From the NCBI GenBank assembly GCA_934667845.1, contig CAKUMQ010000011.1:1-64000 (forward strand): 64,000 nucleotides of DNA, read 5' to 3'. Source of the stretch: an uncultured Eubacteriales bacterium. GTDB taxonomy: Bacteria; Bacillota; Clostridia; Oscillospirales; Acutalibacteraceae. The notes below the pieces were generated by a model that was given only the letters and a program-made list of their open reading frames with translations, made no database searches and had not been told where the DNA came from. Position numbers and translations under genes: made by a program. This document shows positions 8,448-19,135 of this stretch, piece by piece (positions within the stretch are counted from its first letter, which is position 1; the number at the start of each line of letters is the position of its first letter).

Positions 8448-9557
8448 TCATTCCGCCCCGATCAGCGTCTCTTTGAGCGCAAGCTCCGGGGAGAGGATCA
8501 GCAGATCCGCCGCTTTTCCCGGCGCAATGCTGCCGATACGGTCGAACAGCCCTGCCGCCTTGGCGGGAACGGCGCTTGCGGCATACACCGCATCCTCAAG
8601 CGGCATGATGCCCCAGCGCACCAGATTGCGCACCTCTTCCAGAAGATAGGTGCTGCTGCCCGCGATGGTGCCGTCATGCAGGAAGGCGTGGCCCTCCCGC
8701 ACGGTGATCGGCTGCCCGCCGGAGGTGTATTCCCCGTCCGGCAGCCCGGCGGGGCGCAGGCTGTCGGAGATCACGGCAAACCGCTCCCGCCCGACCAGGC
8801 GGTAGAGCAGCCCGACGACGGCGGGATGCACATGAAAGCCGTCGCAGATGCACTCACAGTATACGCCGTCGCTCTCCAGCGCCGCGCCGAGCGCGTTCGG
8901 GCTGCGGTGATGCAGCCCGCGCATGCCGTTAAATGTATGCGTCAAGCCGCAGGCACCCGCCGCGATCGCCGCCTTTGCCTGTGCATAGCCGGCATCGGTG
9001 TGGCCGATAAAAAAGCGGATCTTTGGAAACCGCCGGATCAGCTCGACCGCGCCCGCCCGCTCCGGCGCAAGGCTCAGTATGCGCACGCGCCCGCCGGACG
9101 CCTCCTGCAGCTGCAAAACAAGCGCCGGATCGGGGTCGCAGAGGTATTGCGGGTGCTGTGCGCCGCGATACGCCTCGCTGAAAAACGGCCCCTCCGCATA
9201 GATGCCGCGGATGTGCGCGCCCGCCCCCTGCCCGGCGCAGGCAGCGACGTTGGCAGCCGCCTGCACCATGGTCTCCCTCGACTGGGTCATCAGGGTCGCG
9301 AGCAGGCTCGTTGTGCCGTGCGCCGCCATAAAGGAGCGGATCGCCGCCGTCGCCTGCGGTGTGCCGTCCAGATGATCGCTCCCCATGGCGCCGTGGGTGT
9401 GAATATCCACAAGCCCGGGGATCACATAGTCGCCCCCGAGATCGCGCCCCGGCGCATCGGTCTTGCCTACGGCGGCGATCACGCCGTTTTCCACAGTCAG
9501 ATCCGTGCGTACAAAGCGGAAGTCCGCATTCAGCACGGTCGCATTTTTAAAGATCAT
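8448..9557 (-). CDS. nagA: N-acetylglucosamine-6-phosphate deacetylase NagA
   Basis: This 369-residue amidohydrolase converts GlcNAc-6-P to GlcN-6-P and acetate. The metal and substrate motifs are present: HTHGAMGSDHLDG near residue 53, EGPFF near 121, GHTDAGYAQ near 188, THTFNGM near 209 and ISDSLRPAG near 265. The ATG overlaps the stop codon of the upstream NagB–ROK gene as ATGA, so the two are translationally coupled. Together they would carry GlcNAc-6-P, or GlcNAc if the kinase domain acts on it, to fructose-6-P. The gene ends at a bidirectional terminator. No amino-sugar transporter is in the window. Confidence 0.95.
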   Translation of the reverse strand: MIFKNATVLNADFRFVRTDLTVENGVIAAVGKTDAPGRDLGGDYVIPGLVDIHTHGAMGSDHLDGTPQATAAIRSFMAAHGTTSLLATLMTQSRETMVQAAANVAACAGQGAGAHIRGIYAEGPFFSEAYRGAQHPQYLCDPDPALVLQLQEASGGRVRILSLAPERAGAVELIRRFPKIRFFIGHTDAGYAQAKAAIAAGACGLTHTFNGMRGLHHRSPNALGAALESDGVYCECICDGFHVHPAVVGLLYRLVGRERFAVISDSLRPAGLPDGEYTSGGQPITVREGHAFLHDGTIAGSSTYLLEEVRNLVRWGIMPLEDAVYAASAVPAKAAGLFDRIGSIAPGKAADLLILSPELALKETLIGAE

Positions 9558-11173
9558 GTCCGCTCCTTATATTGCAGCATGGCGGCACCGATCACGCCCG
9601 CCGTATTTTTCAGCTGTGCCAATGTAACCGGCGCGTCGCCGCATTTTTCCAGCAGCGGTTCAAGCAGCGCCTTGCCCTCGTTGACGATGCCGCCCGCGAG
9701 CACCAGCATATCCGGCGCAAACACCATGCGCAGCGCGCGCAGTCCCGCCGCCAGCTCCGTCAGCCAGCCGTCGATGACCGCCGCCGCGACCGGGCAGCCC
9801 TCGCGCGCCGCGGCAAAAGCCGTCTTACCGTTGATACCCTCCGCCGCTTTTTTCGCCAGCACACTGTCCGGATGCGCCGCCGCGGCATCCGCCGTCGCCG
9901 CGCAGAGCGCCGACACCGATGCATACCGCTCGAAGCAGCCGCTTTGCCCGCAGGGGCAGATACGCCCGCCCGCGTGGGTGATCATATGTCCGATCTCTGC
10001 GCCGTCGCCGCGCGTTCCGTCGTACAGCGCGCCGTTGATGATCATGCCGCCGCCGATACCGGTGCCGAGCGTCACCATCACCATATTGCGGCAGCCGACG
10101 CCCGATCCCGCATAATATTCGCCCACCGTCGCGCAGTTCGCGTCGTTGCCGATGCGCACGGGAACGGACAGCGCCTTTTCCAGATAGCCCTGTATATCGG
10201 TGTTGTCAAACGGCAGGTTGGCGGAATAATCCACCCGTCCCGCGCGGGCGTTGACCACGCCCGGCACGCCGACGCCGACGCCGCGGATCTTATACTGCGC
10301 CATGATCTCCCGGCAGACCTCTGCCACCTGCGCCAGCAGCGCTTGCTCGCTCTCCCGCGCGGTCTTGACGGTCGTCTCATAGATCAGGCAGTCGTGGTCG
10401 CTGACCACACCGAATTTTATATCCGTTCCGCCGATGTCGACGCCGAGATAGAAGCAGTCCGCCGCCGCGCGGTCATAGATCACGGTCACGTCGGGGTGCA
10501 GCTTTAACAGCGTCGCCGGGCACGCAGTCGTGATCTCGCTGCCGAGCAGCTTCTGCAGCGCCGCATGCTTGCCCGCGCCGGTCACCAGAAGCAGGATCTT
10601 CTTCGCCTTCATGATCGACGCCATGCCCATCGTCAGCGCCTGGCAGGGCACATCGCCCGCCCGCTCGAAAAAGCGGGCGTTGGCGGCGATCGTGCTCGGC
10701 GTCAGATCGGTCAGATGGGTGAACGCGTGCAGATCGCACTCCGGCTCGTTAAACCCGATATGCCCGTTCTGTCCGATGCCGAGCACCTGCAGATCCACGC
10801 CCGCTGAGGCATCGATCATCGCCTCATACGCCTCACATTCGCGCCGGGGATCGCGGGTGTTGCCGTTTGGCACATGCGTCCGGCTCTTGTCGATATTGAC
10901 CCGGTCGAACAGATGGGTATTCATAAAATAGCGATAGGACTGATCGTTGTCCGGCGTGATCGGGTAGTATTCGTCGAGGTTGAAGCTCGTCACCCGGGAG
11001 AAATCCAGCCGCCCCGCCTCATATTCCCGCACAAGCCGGTCATACATCCCGATCGGCGTGGATCCGGTCGCCAGTCCTAAGATACAGTCCGGCTTTTCGC
11101 GGATCAGCCCGGCAGCCATCTCCGCCGCCCGCTCCATCGCTTCGTCATAATTTTCACATAGCACAAATTTCAT
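9554..11173 (-). CDS. Fusion: glucosamine-6-P deaminase (NagB) + ROK sugar kinase
   Basis: One open frame of 539 residues joins two enzymes. Residues 1-237 are NagB: LATGSTPIGMYDRLVREY (33-50), FNLDEYYP with catalytic Asp, GIGQNGHIGFNEP (132-144) and MGMASIMKAKKILLL. Residues 240-535 are a ROK kinase: ATP motif GVDIGGTDIKFG (244-255), GNDANC, GTGIGGG, and the ROK zinc signature with GHM followed by CPCGQSGCFE (about 407-416). There is almost no linker. GlcN-6-P would be deaminated to Fru-6-P by the first half; the second is probably a GlcNAc or GlcN kinase, since nagA follows with an ATGA overlap. The ATG at 11173 has GGAGG 8 bases upstream; the longer frame runs into the promoter. An AraC gene is divergent. 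A single-gene fusion of this pair is not one I recognise as standard. Confidence 0.93.
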   Translation of the reverse strand: MKFVLCENYDEAMERAAEMAAGLIREKPDCILGLATGSTPIGMYDRLVREYEAGRLDFSRVTSFNLDEYYPITPDNDQSYRYFMNTHLFDRVNIDKSRTHVPNGNTRDPRRECEAYEAMIDASAGVDLQVLGIGQNGHIGFNEPECDLHAFTHLTDLTPSTIAANARFFERAGDVPCQALTMGMASIMKAKKILLLVTGAGKHAALQKLLGSEITTACPATLLKLHPDVTVIYDRAAADCFYLGVDIGGTDIKFGVVSDHDCLIYETTVKTARESEQALLAQVAEVCREIMAQYKIRGVGVGVPGVVNARAGRVDYSANLPFDNTDIQGYLEKALSVPVRIGNDANCATVGEYYAGSGVGCRNMVMVTLGTGIGGGMIINGALYDGTRGDGAEIGHMITHAGGRICPCGQSGCFERYASVSALCAATADAAAAHPDSVLAKKAAEGINGKTAFAAAREGCPVAAAVIDGWLTELAAGLRALRMVFAPDMLVLAGGIVNEGKALLEPLLEKCGDAPVTLAQLKNTAGVIGAAMLQYKERT

Positions 11174-11206
11174 CGGTCTCGCCTCCGCACGGTGTATTTC
11201 GCCTTC

Positions 11207-11235
11207 ATTATAGTGCGTTCTTCCCGCCAAAAACA
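11207..11235 (-). promoter_or_regulatory. Possible promoter of nagB–ROK/nagA
   Basis: The minus strand has TATAAT at 11207-11212, 34 bases before the start. At the usual distance the -35 region reads only T-rich sequence (GTTTTT/TTTTTG), not TTGACA. A good -10 with a poor -35 beside a divergent AraC gene suggests activator-dependent transcription, which is an inference. Confidence 0.45.
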
Positions 11236-11277
11236 TGGGAAATCGGCTGCATCTTTTATAAATTCGGACTTTTCACA

Positions 11278-11306
11278 TTTACAAATCCCTTTTCATATGC
11301 TATGAT
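11278..11306 (+). promoter_or_regulatory. Promoter of the araC-type gene
   Basis: TTTACA (11278-11283), a 17-base spacer and TATGAT (11301-11306) lie 22 bases before the ATG. Confidence 0.65.
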
Positions 11307-11327
11307 AAACGGGCGGAGGTGAATCGC

Positions 11328-12230
11328 ATGGAGCCCACGCCCGGAAAAGTACGGGAAATTCGTCTGAAACGCACCCTGACCATCGACCGGCTCTGTTCGG
11401 TCCACTATTTTGAGTTTTCCAAGACCTATACCTTTCCCGGAGAGCGGCACCCGTTCTGGGAGCTGGTCTATGTGGACAAGGGTGAGATCATCGCCACGGC
11501 GGGCGACCGCGATTTTCCGCTCCGGCGGGGCGAAATGCTGTTTCATCAGCCCGACGAATGGCACAACATCCGCGCCAACGGCACCATCGCCCCCAATGTG
11601 ATGATCCTGTCATTTTACTGTCTCTCCCCTGATATGGACTTTTTCCGCGGGCGCCAAGTACGGATCAACACCGCCCAGCGCGAGCTTTTGTCCCGCATCC
11701 TCTCCGAAAGCCGGCGAGTGTTCACCTCTCCGCTCGACAACCCCTATGACAACGTGCTGGTCCGTGCAGTGCCCCCGCCGCCGGGCGGCGAACAGCTCAT
11801 CGGGCTGTATCTGACCGAACTGCTGCTCTCGCTCCTGCGGCAGTACGAGCGGCCGGTGACGGTCGATCACAAGGCGGGAAGCGACCCGCTGCTTGACGAT
11901 ATCGTGCAGTATATGCAGCAGCACATCAGCGAAAAGCTGACCGTCGACAGCCTCTGCCGCCAGTTCCACGTCAGCCGCTCCCGCATCAAATCGCTGTTTG
12001 CCCAGTATAAGCAGGTCGGCGCCATCCACTTCTTCATTCAAATGAAGATCACCCGCGCCAAGGATCTGCTGCGCGAGAGCGACTGCAACATCTCCCAGAT
12101 CGCCGAGCTGCTCGGCTATGACAATGTCTACTATTTCTGCAATCAGTTCAAACAGGCGGAGAACATGTCCCCGCTCGAATACCGCCGCTCGGTCAAAGCC
12201 GTCGGCGACAAGGCAAAGGATCTGCTCTGA
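11328..12230 (+). CDS. AraC-family regulator, probably of the nag genes
   Basis: This 300-residue protein has an N-terminal cupin sensor domain (FPGERHPFWELVYVDKGE, residues about 35-55; LRRGEMLFHQPDEWH follows) and two C-terminal helix-turn-helix motifs (about 195-290; LTVDSLCRQFHVSRSRIKSL and ISQIAELLGYDNVYYFCNQF). The cupin-plus-HTH layout is usual for sugar-responsive activators. The ATG at 11328 has GGAGG 8 bases upstream; a GTG three codons earlier overlaps that site. It is divergent from the nagB–ROK/nagA operon, whose promoter has a weak -35, so it is likely the activator responding to an amino sugar. It may be co-transcribed with the nucleotidyltransferase gene 36 bases downstream. 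Confidence 0.9.
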   Translation: MEPTPGKVREIRLKRTLTIDRLCSVHYFEFSKTYTFPGERHPFWELVYVDKGEIIATAGDRDFPLRRGEMLFHQPDEWHNIRANGTIAPNVMILSFYCLSPDMDFFRGRQVRINTAQRELLSRILSESRRVFTSPLDNPYDNVLVRAVPPPPGGEQLIGLYLTELLLSLLRQYERPVTVDHKAGSDPLLDDIVQYMQQHISEKLTVDSLCRQFHVSRSRIKSLFAQYKQVGAIHFFIQMKITRAKDLLRESDCNISQIAELLGYDNVYYFCNQFKQAENMSPLEYRRSVKAVGDKAKDLL

Positions 12231-12266
12231 ACTGTCCGTTTATTTTTCTGTACAGGAGGAATTTTC

Positions 12267-13118
12267 ATGTCAACCCCCTCACTCACCCTGCTGGTCATGG
12301 CAGCCGGTATGGGCAGCCGCTTCGGCGGCGTCAAACAGCTTGCACCCGTCGGTCCGGGCGGGCGTGTGATCCTGGATTATTCGCTGCTGGATGCCAAGCG
12401 CGCCGGGTTCGATCGCGTGGTCTTTGTCATCAAGCACGCCATCGAACGGGAATTCCGCGAGACGGTCGGCCGCCGCGCCGAGGCGCTGCTCGACACCGCC
12501 TATGTGTTCCAGGAGCTGACCGCGCTCCCCGCCGGACTGAGCGTTCCCGACGGACGGGAAAAGCCCTACGGCACCGGCCACGCCGTGCTTTGCGCCCGCG
12601 ACAGCGTCAACACGCCGTTTGCCGCCATCAACGCCGATGATTTTTACGGAGCCGACGCCTTTGCCCGCATGGCGGACTTTCTCCGCAGCGAGGACGGCAC
12701 CGGCATGGTCGGCTTCCGGCTCGGCAACACGCTGACCGAAAACGGCACGGTGTCCCGCGGCGTCTGCCGGGTCGAAAACGGTTATCTGCTCGGCGTGACG
12801 GAGCATACCGCCCTCGACCGGCAGTGCGGACTGCCGATGGACACGCCGGTGTCCATGAATTTCTGGGGCTTCCGCCCGTCGTTCTTCGACGTGCTCGATC
12901 AGGCGTTTGTCCGCTGGTTTTCCTCCTGTCCCGATCCGAAAAAGGGCGAATTTTACCTGCCCTCGGTCGTGGATGAGCAGATTCAGAACGGGAAAGAGCG
13001 GGTGCGTGTTCTCGATACCGACAGCCGGTGGTACGGCATCACCTATCGCGAGGATCTTCCGACGGTGCGTGCCGCCATCCGCCGCATGACGGACGAGGGA
13101 ATCTATCCCGACGACTGA
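12267..13118 (+). CDS. Sugar-phosphate nucleotidyltransferase-like protein
   Basis: This 283-residue protein has the GT-A-type nucleotidyltransferase fold. The N-terminal nucleotide-binding loop is LVMAAGMGSRFGGVKQL (residues 8-24), followed by PYGTGHAVLCAR near 98 and FAAINADDFYGADAF near 115 with the metal-binding Asp. These match NTP-transferase proteins that activate sugar phosphates, but a GlmU-type acyltransferase half is missing and the substrate is not clear. AGGAGGAATTTTC precedes the ATG. It follows the AraC gene, so a link to amino-sugar activation is possible. It ends at a strong terminator. Confidence 0.8.
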   Translation: MSTPSLTLLVMAAGMGSRFGGVKQLAPVGPGGRVILDYSLLDAKRAGFDRVVFVIKHAIEREFRETVGRRAEALLDTAYVFQELTALPAGLSVPDGREKPYGTGHAVLCARDSVNTPFAAINADDFYGADAFARMADFLRSEDGTGMVGFRLGNTLTENGTVSRGVCRVENGYLLGVTEHTALDRQCGLPMDTPVSMNFWGFRPSFFDVLDQAFVRWFSSCPDPKKGEFYLPSVVDEQIQNGKERVRVLDTDSRWYGITYREDLPTVRAAIRRMTDEGIYPDD

Positions 13119-13133
13119 CAAAACCGATAAAGA

Positions 13134-13173
13134 AGCACGGGTCTGTGCCGCGGCACAGACCCGTGCTTTTGTT
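13134..13173 (+). terminator. Terminator after the nucleotidyltransferase gene
   Basis: Perfect 17-bp arms (13134-13150, 13153-13169) are separated by two bases and followed by a T-rich run. It lies between converging genes (asnB ends at 13173 on the other strand) and probably serves both. Confidence 0.9.
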
Positions 13174-14750
13174 TATTTTCCGCTGTCCCCGTAGTTTTTC
13201 AGCACGCGGGCGGACGGATCGTCCACATCGCAGCCCTCCCAGGTGCGGTTCGGCATCCAGAAATCCGCCACCATCTCCGCCTGACCGGGATAAAACTGCT
13301 CAAACAGCTCGCGGTAGAGCAGCGACTCCTTGGTAAACGGCCGCGCGTGCGTATACTTTTCCGCCCGCTTTGCCCAGTCGTCCCCGTACTGCTCCTCGGC
13401 ATAGGCTTTCAGATCGTCCACCATACTGTGTCCCACCGCATCGGAAAACGCCGCCTTTTCCCGCATCAGAATATCCTGCGGGAGCCAGTCGCCCTCGAAC
13501 GCGTGCCGCAGCAGGTATTTGCCCTTGCCGTAGACGTTCATCTTCCTGCGCGGATCGACGTGCATGACATAATCCACGAAATCGAGATCGCCGAACGGCA
13601 CCCGCGCTTCGAGCGAATGACAGGAAATGCACCGATCCGCCCGCAGCACATCGTACATATGCAGCTCGCGGATGCGCTTTTGCGCCTCCTGCTGAAACGC
13701 CTCGGGCGACGGGGCAAAGTCGGTGTATTTATACCCGAACAGCTCGTCGGAGATCTCGCCGGTCATCAGCACACGGATGTCAGTCTGCTCATGGATGGCT
13801 TTGCAGACGAGATACATGCCGATTGATGCCCGGATGGTGGTAATATCAAAGGTGCCGAGGATCCGCACGACCTCGGGCAGCGCTTTCAGCACATCCTCAC
13901 GGGTAATGATGACCTCCGTGTGCTGCGCACCGAGATAATCCGCGACCTCGCGGGCATATTTCAGGTCGATGGCATCGGTGCTCATACCGATGGCAAACGT
14001 GCGGATCGGTTTTTTCAGCAGTCTGGCGGACACGGCGCAGACCAGTGAGGAATCCAGTCCGCCGCTGAGCAGAAAGCCGAGCGGTGCATCGGCGTCCAGC
14101 CGCTTTTCAATGCCCGCGATCAGCTTCTCGCGAATATGGCGGCAGACGGTCTCGACATCGTCATCGCATACGGGCAGCGAATCAGTCATATCGCGGTAGC
14201 AGACAAAGCGCTCGCCGTCATAATAGTGACCGGGCGGGAACGGCATGATCTTATCCGTCAGTCCGACAAGGTTTTTCGGCTCGCTTGCAAACAGTATGGC
14301 ACCCTCCCGGTCATAGCCGTAGTACAGCGGGCGGATGCCGATCGGATCGCGCGCCGCGATCCAGCGGTCATGCTCGCCGTCGTAGAGGATCATCGCAAAT
14401 TCGGCATCCAGTCTGCGAAACATCCCGACCCCGTACTGCTCATAGAGCGGCAGCAGAAGCTCACAGTCGGAATCGGAGCAAAACGTATAGCCGAGCGCCT
14501 TTAATTCCTCCCGCAGTGCGCGGAAGCCGTACAGCTCGCCGTTGCAGACCACGGCGTTTTTCCCCCGCACAAACGGCTGCATTCCCTCAGGCGTCAGCCC
14601 CATGATCGCCAGCCGGTGAAAGCCCAGCCAGCCGCCCTTTACGCGGAGGGTGCGGCTGTCGTCCGGCCCGCGCGACACCGTCTGCGCAAAGCCCCTTTGC
14701 AGCTCTTCCTCCGTCAGTACCGTTCCGGTATAGCCCATAATGGCACACAT
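13173..14750 (-). CDS. asnB: Asparagine synthase (glutamine-hydrolysing) AsnB
   Basis: This 525-residue enzyme makes asparagine from aspartate, ATP and glutamine. The N-terminal glutaminase domain begins MCAIMGYTG with the catalytic Cys2 exposed after Met removal; the motif NGELYG lies near residue 74. The synthetase domain carries the PP-loop LLSGGLDSSLV near residue 227. The ATG is preceded by GGAGG at 8 bases. It lies directly downstream of a T-box leader with an Asn specifier and of the Amt–PII gene on the same strand, so it should be expressed when uncharged tRNA-Asn builds up. Confidence 0.95.
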   Translation of the reverse strand: MCAIMGYTGTVLTEEELQRGFAQTVSRGPDDSRTLRVKGGWLGFHRLAIMGLTPEGMQPFVRGKNAVVCNGELYGFRALREELKALGYTFCSDSDCELLLPLYEQYGVGMFRRLDAEFAMILYDGEHDRWIAARDPIGIRPLYYGYDREGAILFASEPKNLVGLTDKIMPFPPGHYYDGERFVCYRDMTDSLPVCDDDVETVCRHIREKLIAGIEKRLDADAPLGFLLSGGLDSSLVCAVSARLLKKPIRTFAIGMSTDAIDLKYAREVADYLGAQHTEVIITREDVLKALPEVVRILGTFDITTIRASIGMYLVCKAIHEQTDIRVLMTGEISDELFGYKYTDFAPSPEAFQQEAQKRIRELHMYDVLRADRCISCHSLEARVPFGDLDFVDYVMHVDPRRKMNVYGKGKYLLRHAFEGDWLPQDILMREKAAFSDAVGHSMVDDLKAYAEEQYGDDWAKRAEKYTHARPFTKESLLYRELFEQFYPGQAEMVADFWMPNRTWEGCDVDDPSARVLKNYGDSGK

Positions 14751-14764
14751 ATCTGTTTCCTCCG

Positions 14765-15050
14765 TTACTCAAAAAATCACGCACAGCGACCGTCCGTCCG
14801 GCGGGGATATCCCCCGCCGATAGGACGGCCGCTGTGCGCTGCCGTGGTGCCACCTATCTTACTTCTCTGCGACCTCAAGCAAGGTCCGACCCGATAACGC
14901 CGGTCCGGCGGCTTCCCTACGCAGGGAGGACGGTGCCTCCCGTTCAGGTCGCGGCTCAAAAGTGTTTTTCCTCCGGTCCTGCCTGCGGGGCTTCCAGCGC
15001 TCCCCCGCTCTCTGTCAGGCGGTTTCCGGACTACTCCTCTTTTTCACAGC
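14765..15050 (-). promoter_or_regulatory. T-box riboswitch (Asn specifier) controlling asnB
   Basis: The minus strand carries AGGTGGCACCACGGC (14841-14855), the conserved T-box. It is followed by a long G+C-rich hairpin (14780-14838) and a U-tract TTTTTT (14771-14776), the terminator. Upstream is a stem I with AGAGAG and GCTGGAA elements (about 14990-15020). The candidate specifier loop reads AAAAACAC, giving codon AAC (14966-14964) followed by A. AAC is asparagine, matching the downstream asnB. Uncharged tRNA-Asn would stabilise the antiterminator. No clear promoter lies between amt and the T-box, so the leader may be reached partly by read-through from amt. Confidence 0.92.
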
Positions 15051-15072
15051 CTTTTTCTGTCCGATCGACCGG

Positions 15073-16857
15073 TCAGAACTGCTCGACATCCTGCAAAGCG
15101 TCGAACCCTTCCTCGCCCGTCCGGATCTTTACCACATTCTCCACATCATAGACAAAGATCTTGCCGTCGCCGATGTGTCCGGTATACAGTACCTTCTTCG
15201 CTGTGTCGATGACCGTCTGCACCGGCACGCTGCTGACCACGATATCCACCTGGATCTTCGGCAGCAGTGTCGCCTCGACCTCAACGCCGCGGTAAAACTC
15301 CGGCTTGCCCTTCTGGATGCCGCAGCCCATCACATGGCTCACGGTCATACCGGTGATGCCGATGCCGATCATGGCGTTTTTCAGCGCCTCGAGCCGCGCT
15401 TCCTTGCAGACGATCTCCACCTTGGTCAGCTTCGCGCCGTCAGCGGCAGCCGGCTTTGCAAAGGACGGCACAGCCTTGACCTCGACCGCCTCCGCCACGG
15501 GGACATCGCCGGTCACGGCAACGGGAGCCTCGCCGTCCTCGGCGAGCACCTCGGGCTGCATGGCAAACCCGGCATAGGCGCTCGGCAGGCCGTGCTCTGT
15601 GGGATCGAGTCCCTCAAGCTCCTCTTCACGGGATACGCGCAGACCGTTAAATTTCTTGATGACCAGGAAAGTGAGGATCATCATGACCGTCGTCCAGGCG
15701 AGGATCGCGACCAGACCGATGCACTGCACGCCGAACACTTTCGCGCCTGCGGCAAAGCCCGTGCCGTGGACGAGCGCATAGATCGGTCCGTCCACACCGG
15801 CGGGCGCCGTATTGGTGGAGAAAAGCCCCGCCGCCAGCGTGCCCCAGATACCGTTGGCAAAGTGTACGCCCACCGCGCCAACCGGATCGTCAATATGCAG
15901 CCGCAGATCCAGCGTCTCCACCGCAATGACCACCAAAATACCGGATACGATGCCGATCACGGTCGCGCCGAGCGCGTCCACGCTGTTGCAGCCTGCCGTC
16001 ACGCCGACCAGACCTGCCAGCGACGCGTTTAAGCACATGGACACATCCGGCTTGCCGTTTTTGATCCAGGTATAGAGCATACAGGTCACGGTCGCCACCG
16101 CCGGGGCGATCGTCGTAGCCAGGAAGATGGACGCCAGCTGCGGGCCGTTGGTCGCCGCCGCGCCGTTGAAGCCGTACCAGCCGAACCACAGGATAAACAC
16201 GCCGAGCGCGCCGAGCGGAATGGAGTGACCGAGAATGGCATGTACCTTTACCTTGCCGTCCGCGTCCCTGGTGTACTTGCCGATACGCGGTCCGAGGATG
16301 ATGGCGCCGATGAGCGCCGCCGTGCCGCCGACCGTGTGGATCGCCGCCGAACCGGCAAAATCAATGAACCCGAGTTTGGCAAGCCAGCCCTGCGGGTTCC
16401 AGACCCATCCGGCTTCGATCGGATAGACAAACAGCGAGATCACTGCGGAATAGATGCAGTAGGCGCTGAACTTGGTGCGCTCCGCCATGGCGCCCGAAAC
16501 GATCGTCGCCGCCGTGGCGCAGAACACGAGGTTAAACACAAAGCTGGAGGCATTTTTCTGAATAAATCCGCCGAAATCCGTGAAGATGTTCAGATTCGGC
16601 ACGCCGAAAATGCCGAGCACATAATCCTCCGCCATCATCAGCGAGAAGCCGAGCAGAATAAATACCACCGTGCCGATGCAGAAGTCTATCAGGTTTTTCA
16701 TGATGATGTTGCCCGCGTTCTTCGCCCGGGTGAAGCCCGTCTCCACCATGGCGAAGCCCGCCTGCATCCAGAATACCAGTGCCGCGCCGATCAAAAACCA
16801 TATGCCGAATACTTCTTTGGTGACGGATTCCGACACCAATTCCGCTATGTTATCCAT
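15073..16857 (-). CDS. amt: Ammonium transporter with fused C-terminal PII domain
   Basis: This 594-residue protein joins an Amt/Mep/Rh channel (residues about 10-430, eleven helices; FWMQAGFAMVETGF near the start and HTVGGTAALIGA mid-chain) to a PII signal protein (about 476-590) by an Ala/Pro/Glu-rich linker. The PII part keeps the ATP/2-oxoglutarate residues (GITGMTV, GIQKG, LLPK, TGHIGDGKIFV). Its T-loop reads YRGVEVEATLLPK, with Val where enteric GlnB has the uridylylated Tyr51. The tethered PII may gate ammonium entry directly. The ATG follows GGAAGAGAA. It is 32 bases downstream of glnN and shares its transcript. Confidence 0.94.
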   Translation of the reverse strand: MDNIAELVSESVTKEVFGIWFLIGAALVFWMQAGFAMVETGFTRAKNAGNIIMKNLIDFCIGTVVFILLGFSLMMAEDYVLGIFGVPNLNIFTDFGGFIQKNASSFVFNLVFCATAATIVSGAMAERTKFSAYCIYSAVISLFVYPIEAGWVWNPQGWLAKLGFIDFAGSAAIHTVGGTAALIGAIILGPRIGKYTRDADGKVKVHAILGHSIPLGALGVFILWFGWYGFNGAAATNGPQLASIFLATTIAPAVATVTCMLYTWIKNGKPDVSMCLNASLAGLVGVTAGCNSVDALGATVIGIVSGILVVIAVETLDLRLHIDDPVGAVGVHFANGIWGTLAAGLFSTNTAPAGVDGPIYALVHGTGFAAGAKVFGVQCIGLVAILAWTTVMMILTFLVIKKFNGLRVSREEELEGLDPTEHGLPSAYAGFAMQPEVLAEDGEAPVAVTGDVPVAEAVEVKAVPSFAKPAAADGAKLTKVEIVCKEARLEALKNAMIGIGITGMTVSHVMGCGIQKGKPEFYRGVEVEATLLPKIQVDIVVSSVPVQTVIDTAKKVLYTGHIGDGKIFVYDVENVVKIRTGEEGFDALQDVEQF

Positions 16858-16889
16858 TTCTCTTCCTCCTTTTGCAAATGGGCTGCCGT

Positions 16890-18983
<2,094 letters not shown>

Positions 18984-19009
18984 ATGCATGGCTTCCTTTC
19001 TTCTGCACG

Positions 19010-19127
19010 AAAAACACGGACGGCAAGGGGTGGGCGCACTTCTCGCGCCACGACACCATTGCCGTCCGTGTAATTCCTGCGTTATGACAGAGACATGTTT
19101 GCGCCGCCATCGGCTGCACGCCTCTCT
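19010..19127 (-). promoter_or_regulatory. glnN leader: attenuator with ANTAR-type hairpins
   Basis: The roughly 145-base leader ends in a terminator: a perfect 12-bp stem (19059-19070 with 19015-19026) around a 32-base loop, then TTTTT (19010-19014). Overlapping its 5' arm is a smaller hairpin, ACGGC / hexaloop AATGGT / GTCGT (19050-19065). Its loop has A at position 1 and G at 4, the ANTAR-protein signature. Upstream, 19100-19118 can form a second hairpin with hexaloop GATGGC and one bulged A (G, not A, at position 1). Binding would stabilise the small hairpin and block the terminator. An ANTAR protein gene lies at 20589. The mechanism is inferred. Confidence 0.65.
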
Positions 19128-19135
19128 TTGTGCGT

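Noticed and set aside
8229..10115. 628-codon open frame opposite nagA and nagB–ROK
   Set aside because: It is antisense to two clear enzymes with full motifs; no domain or ribosome site supports it.
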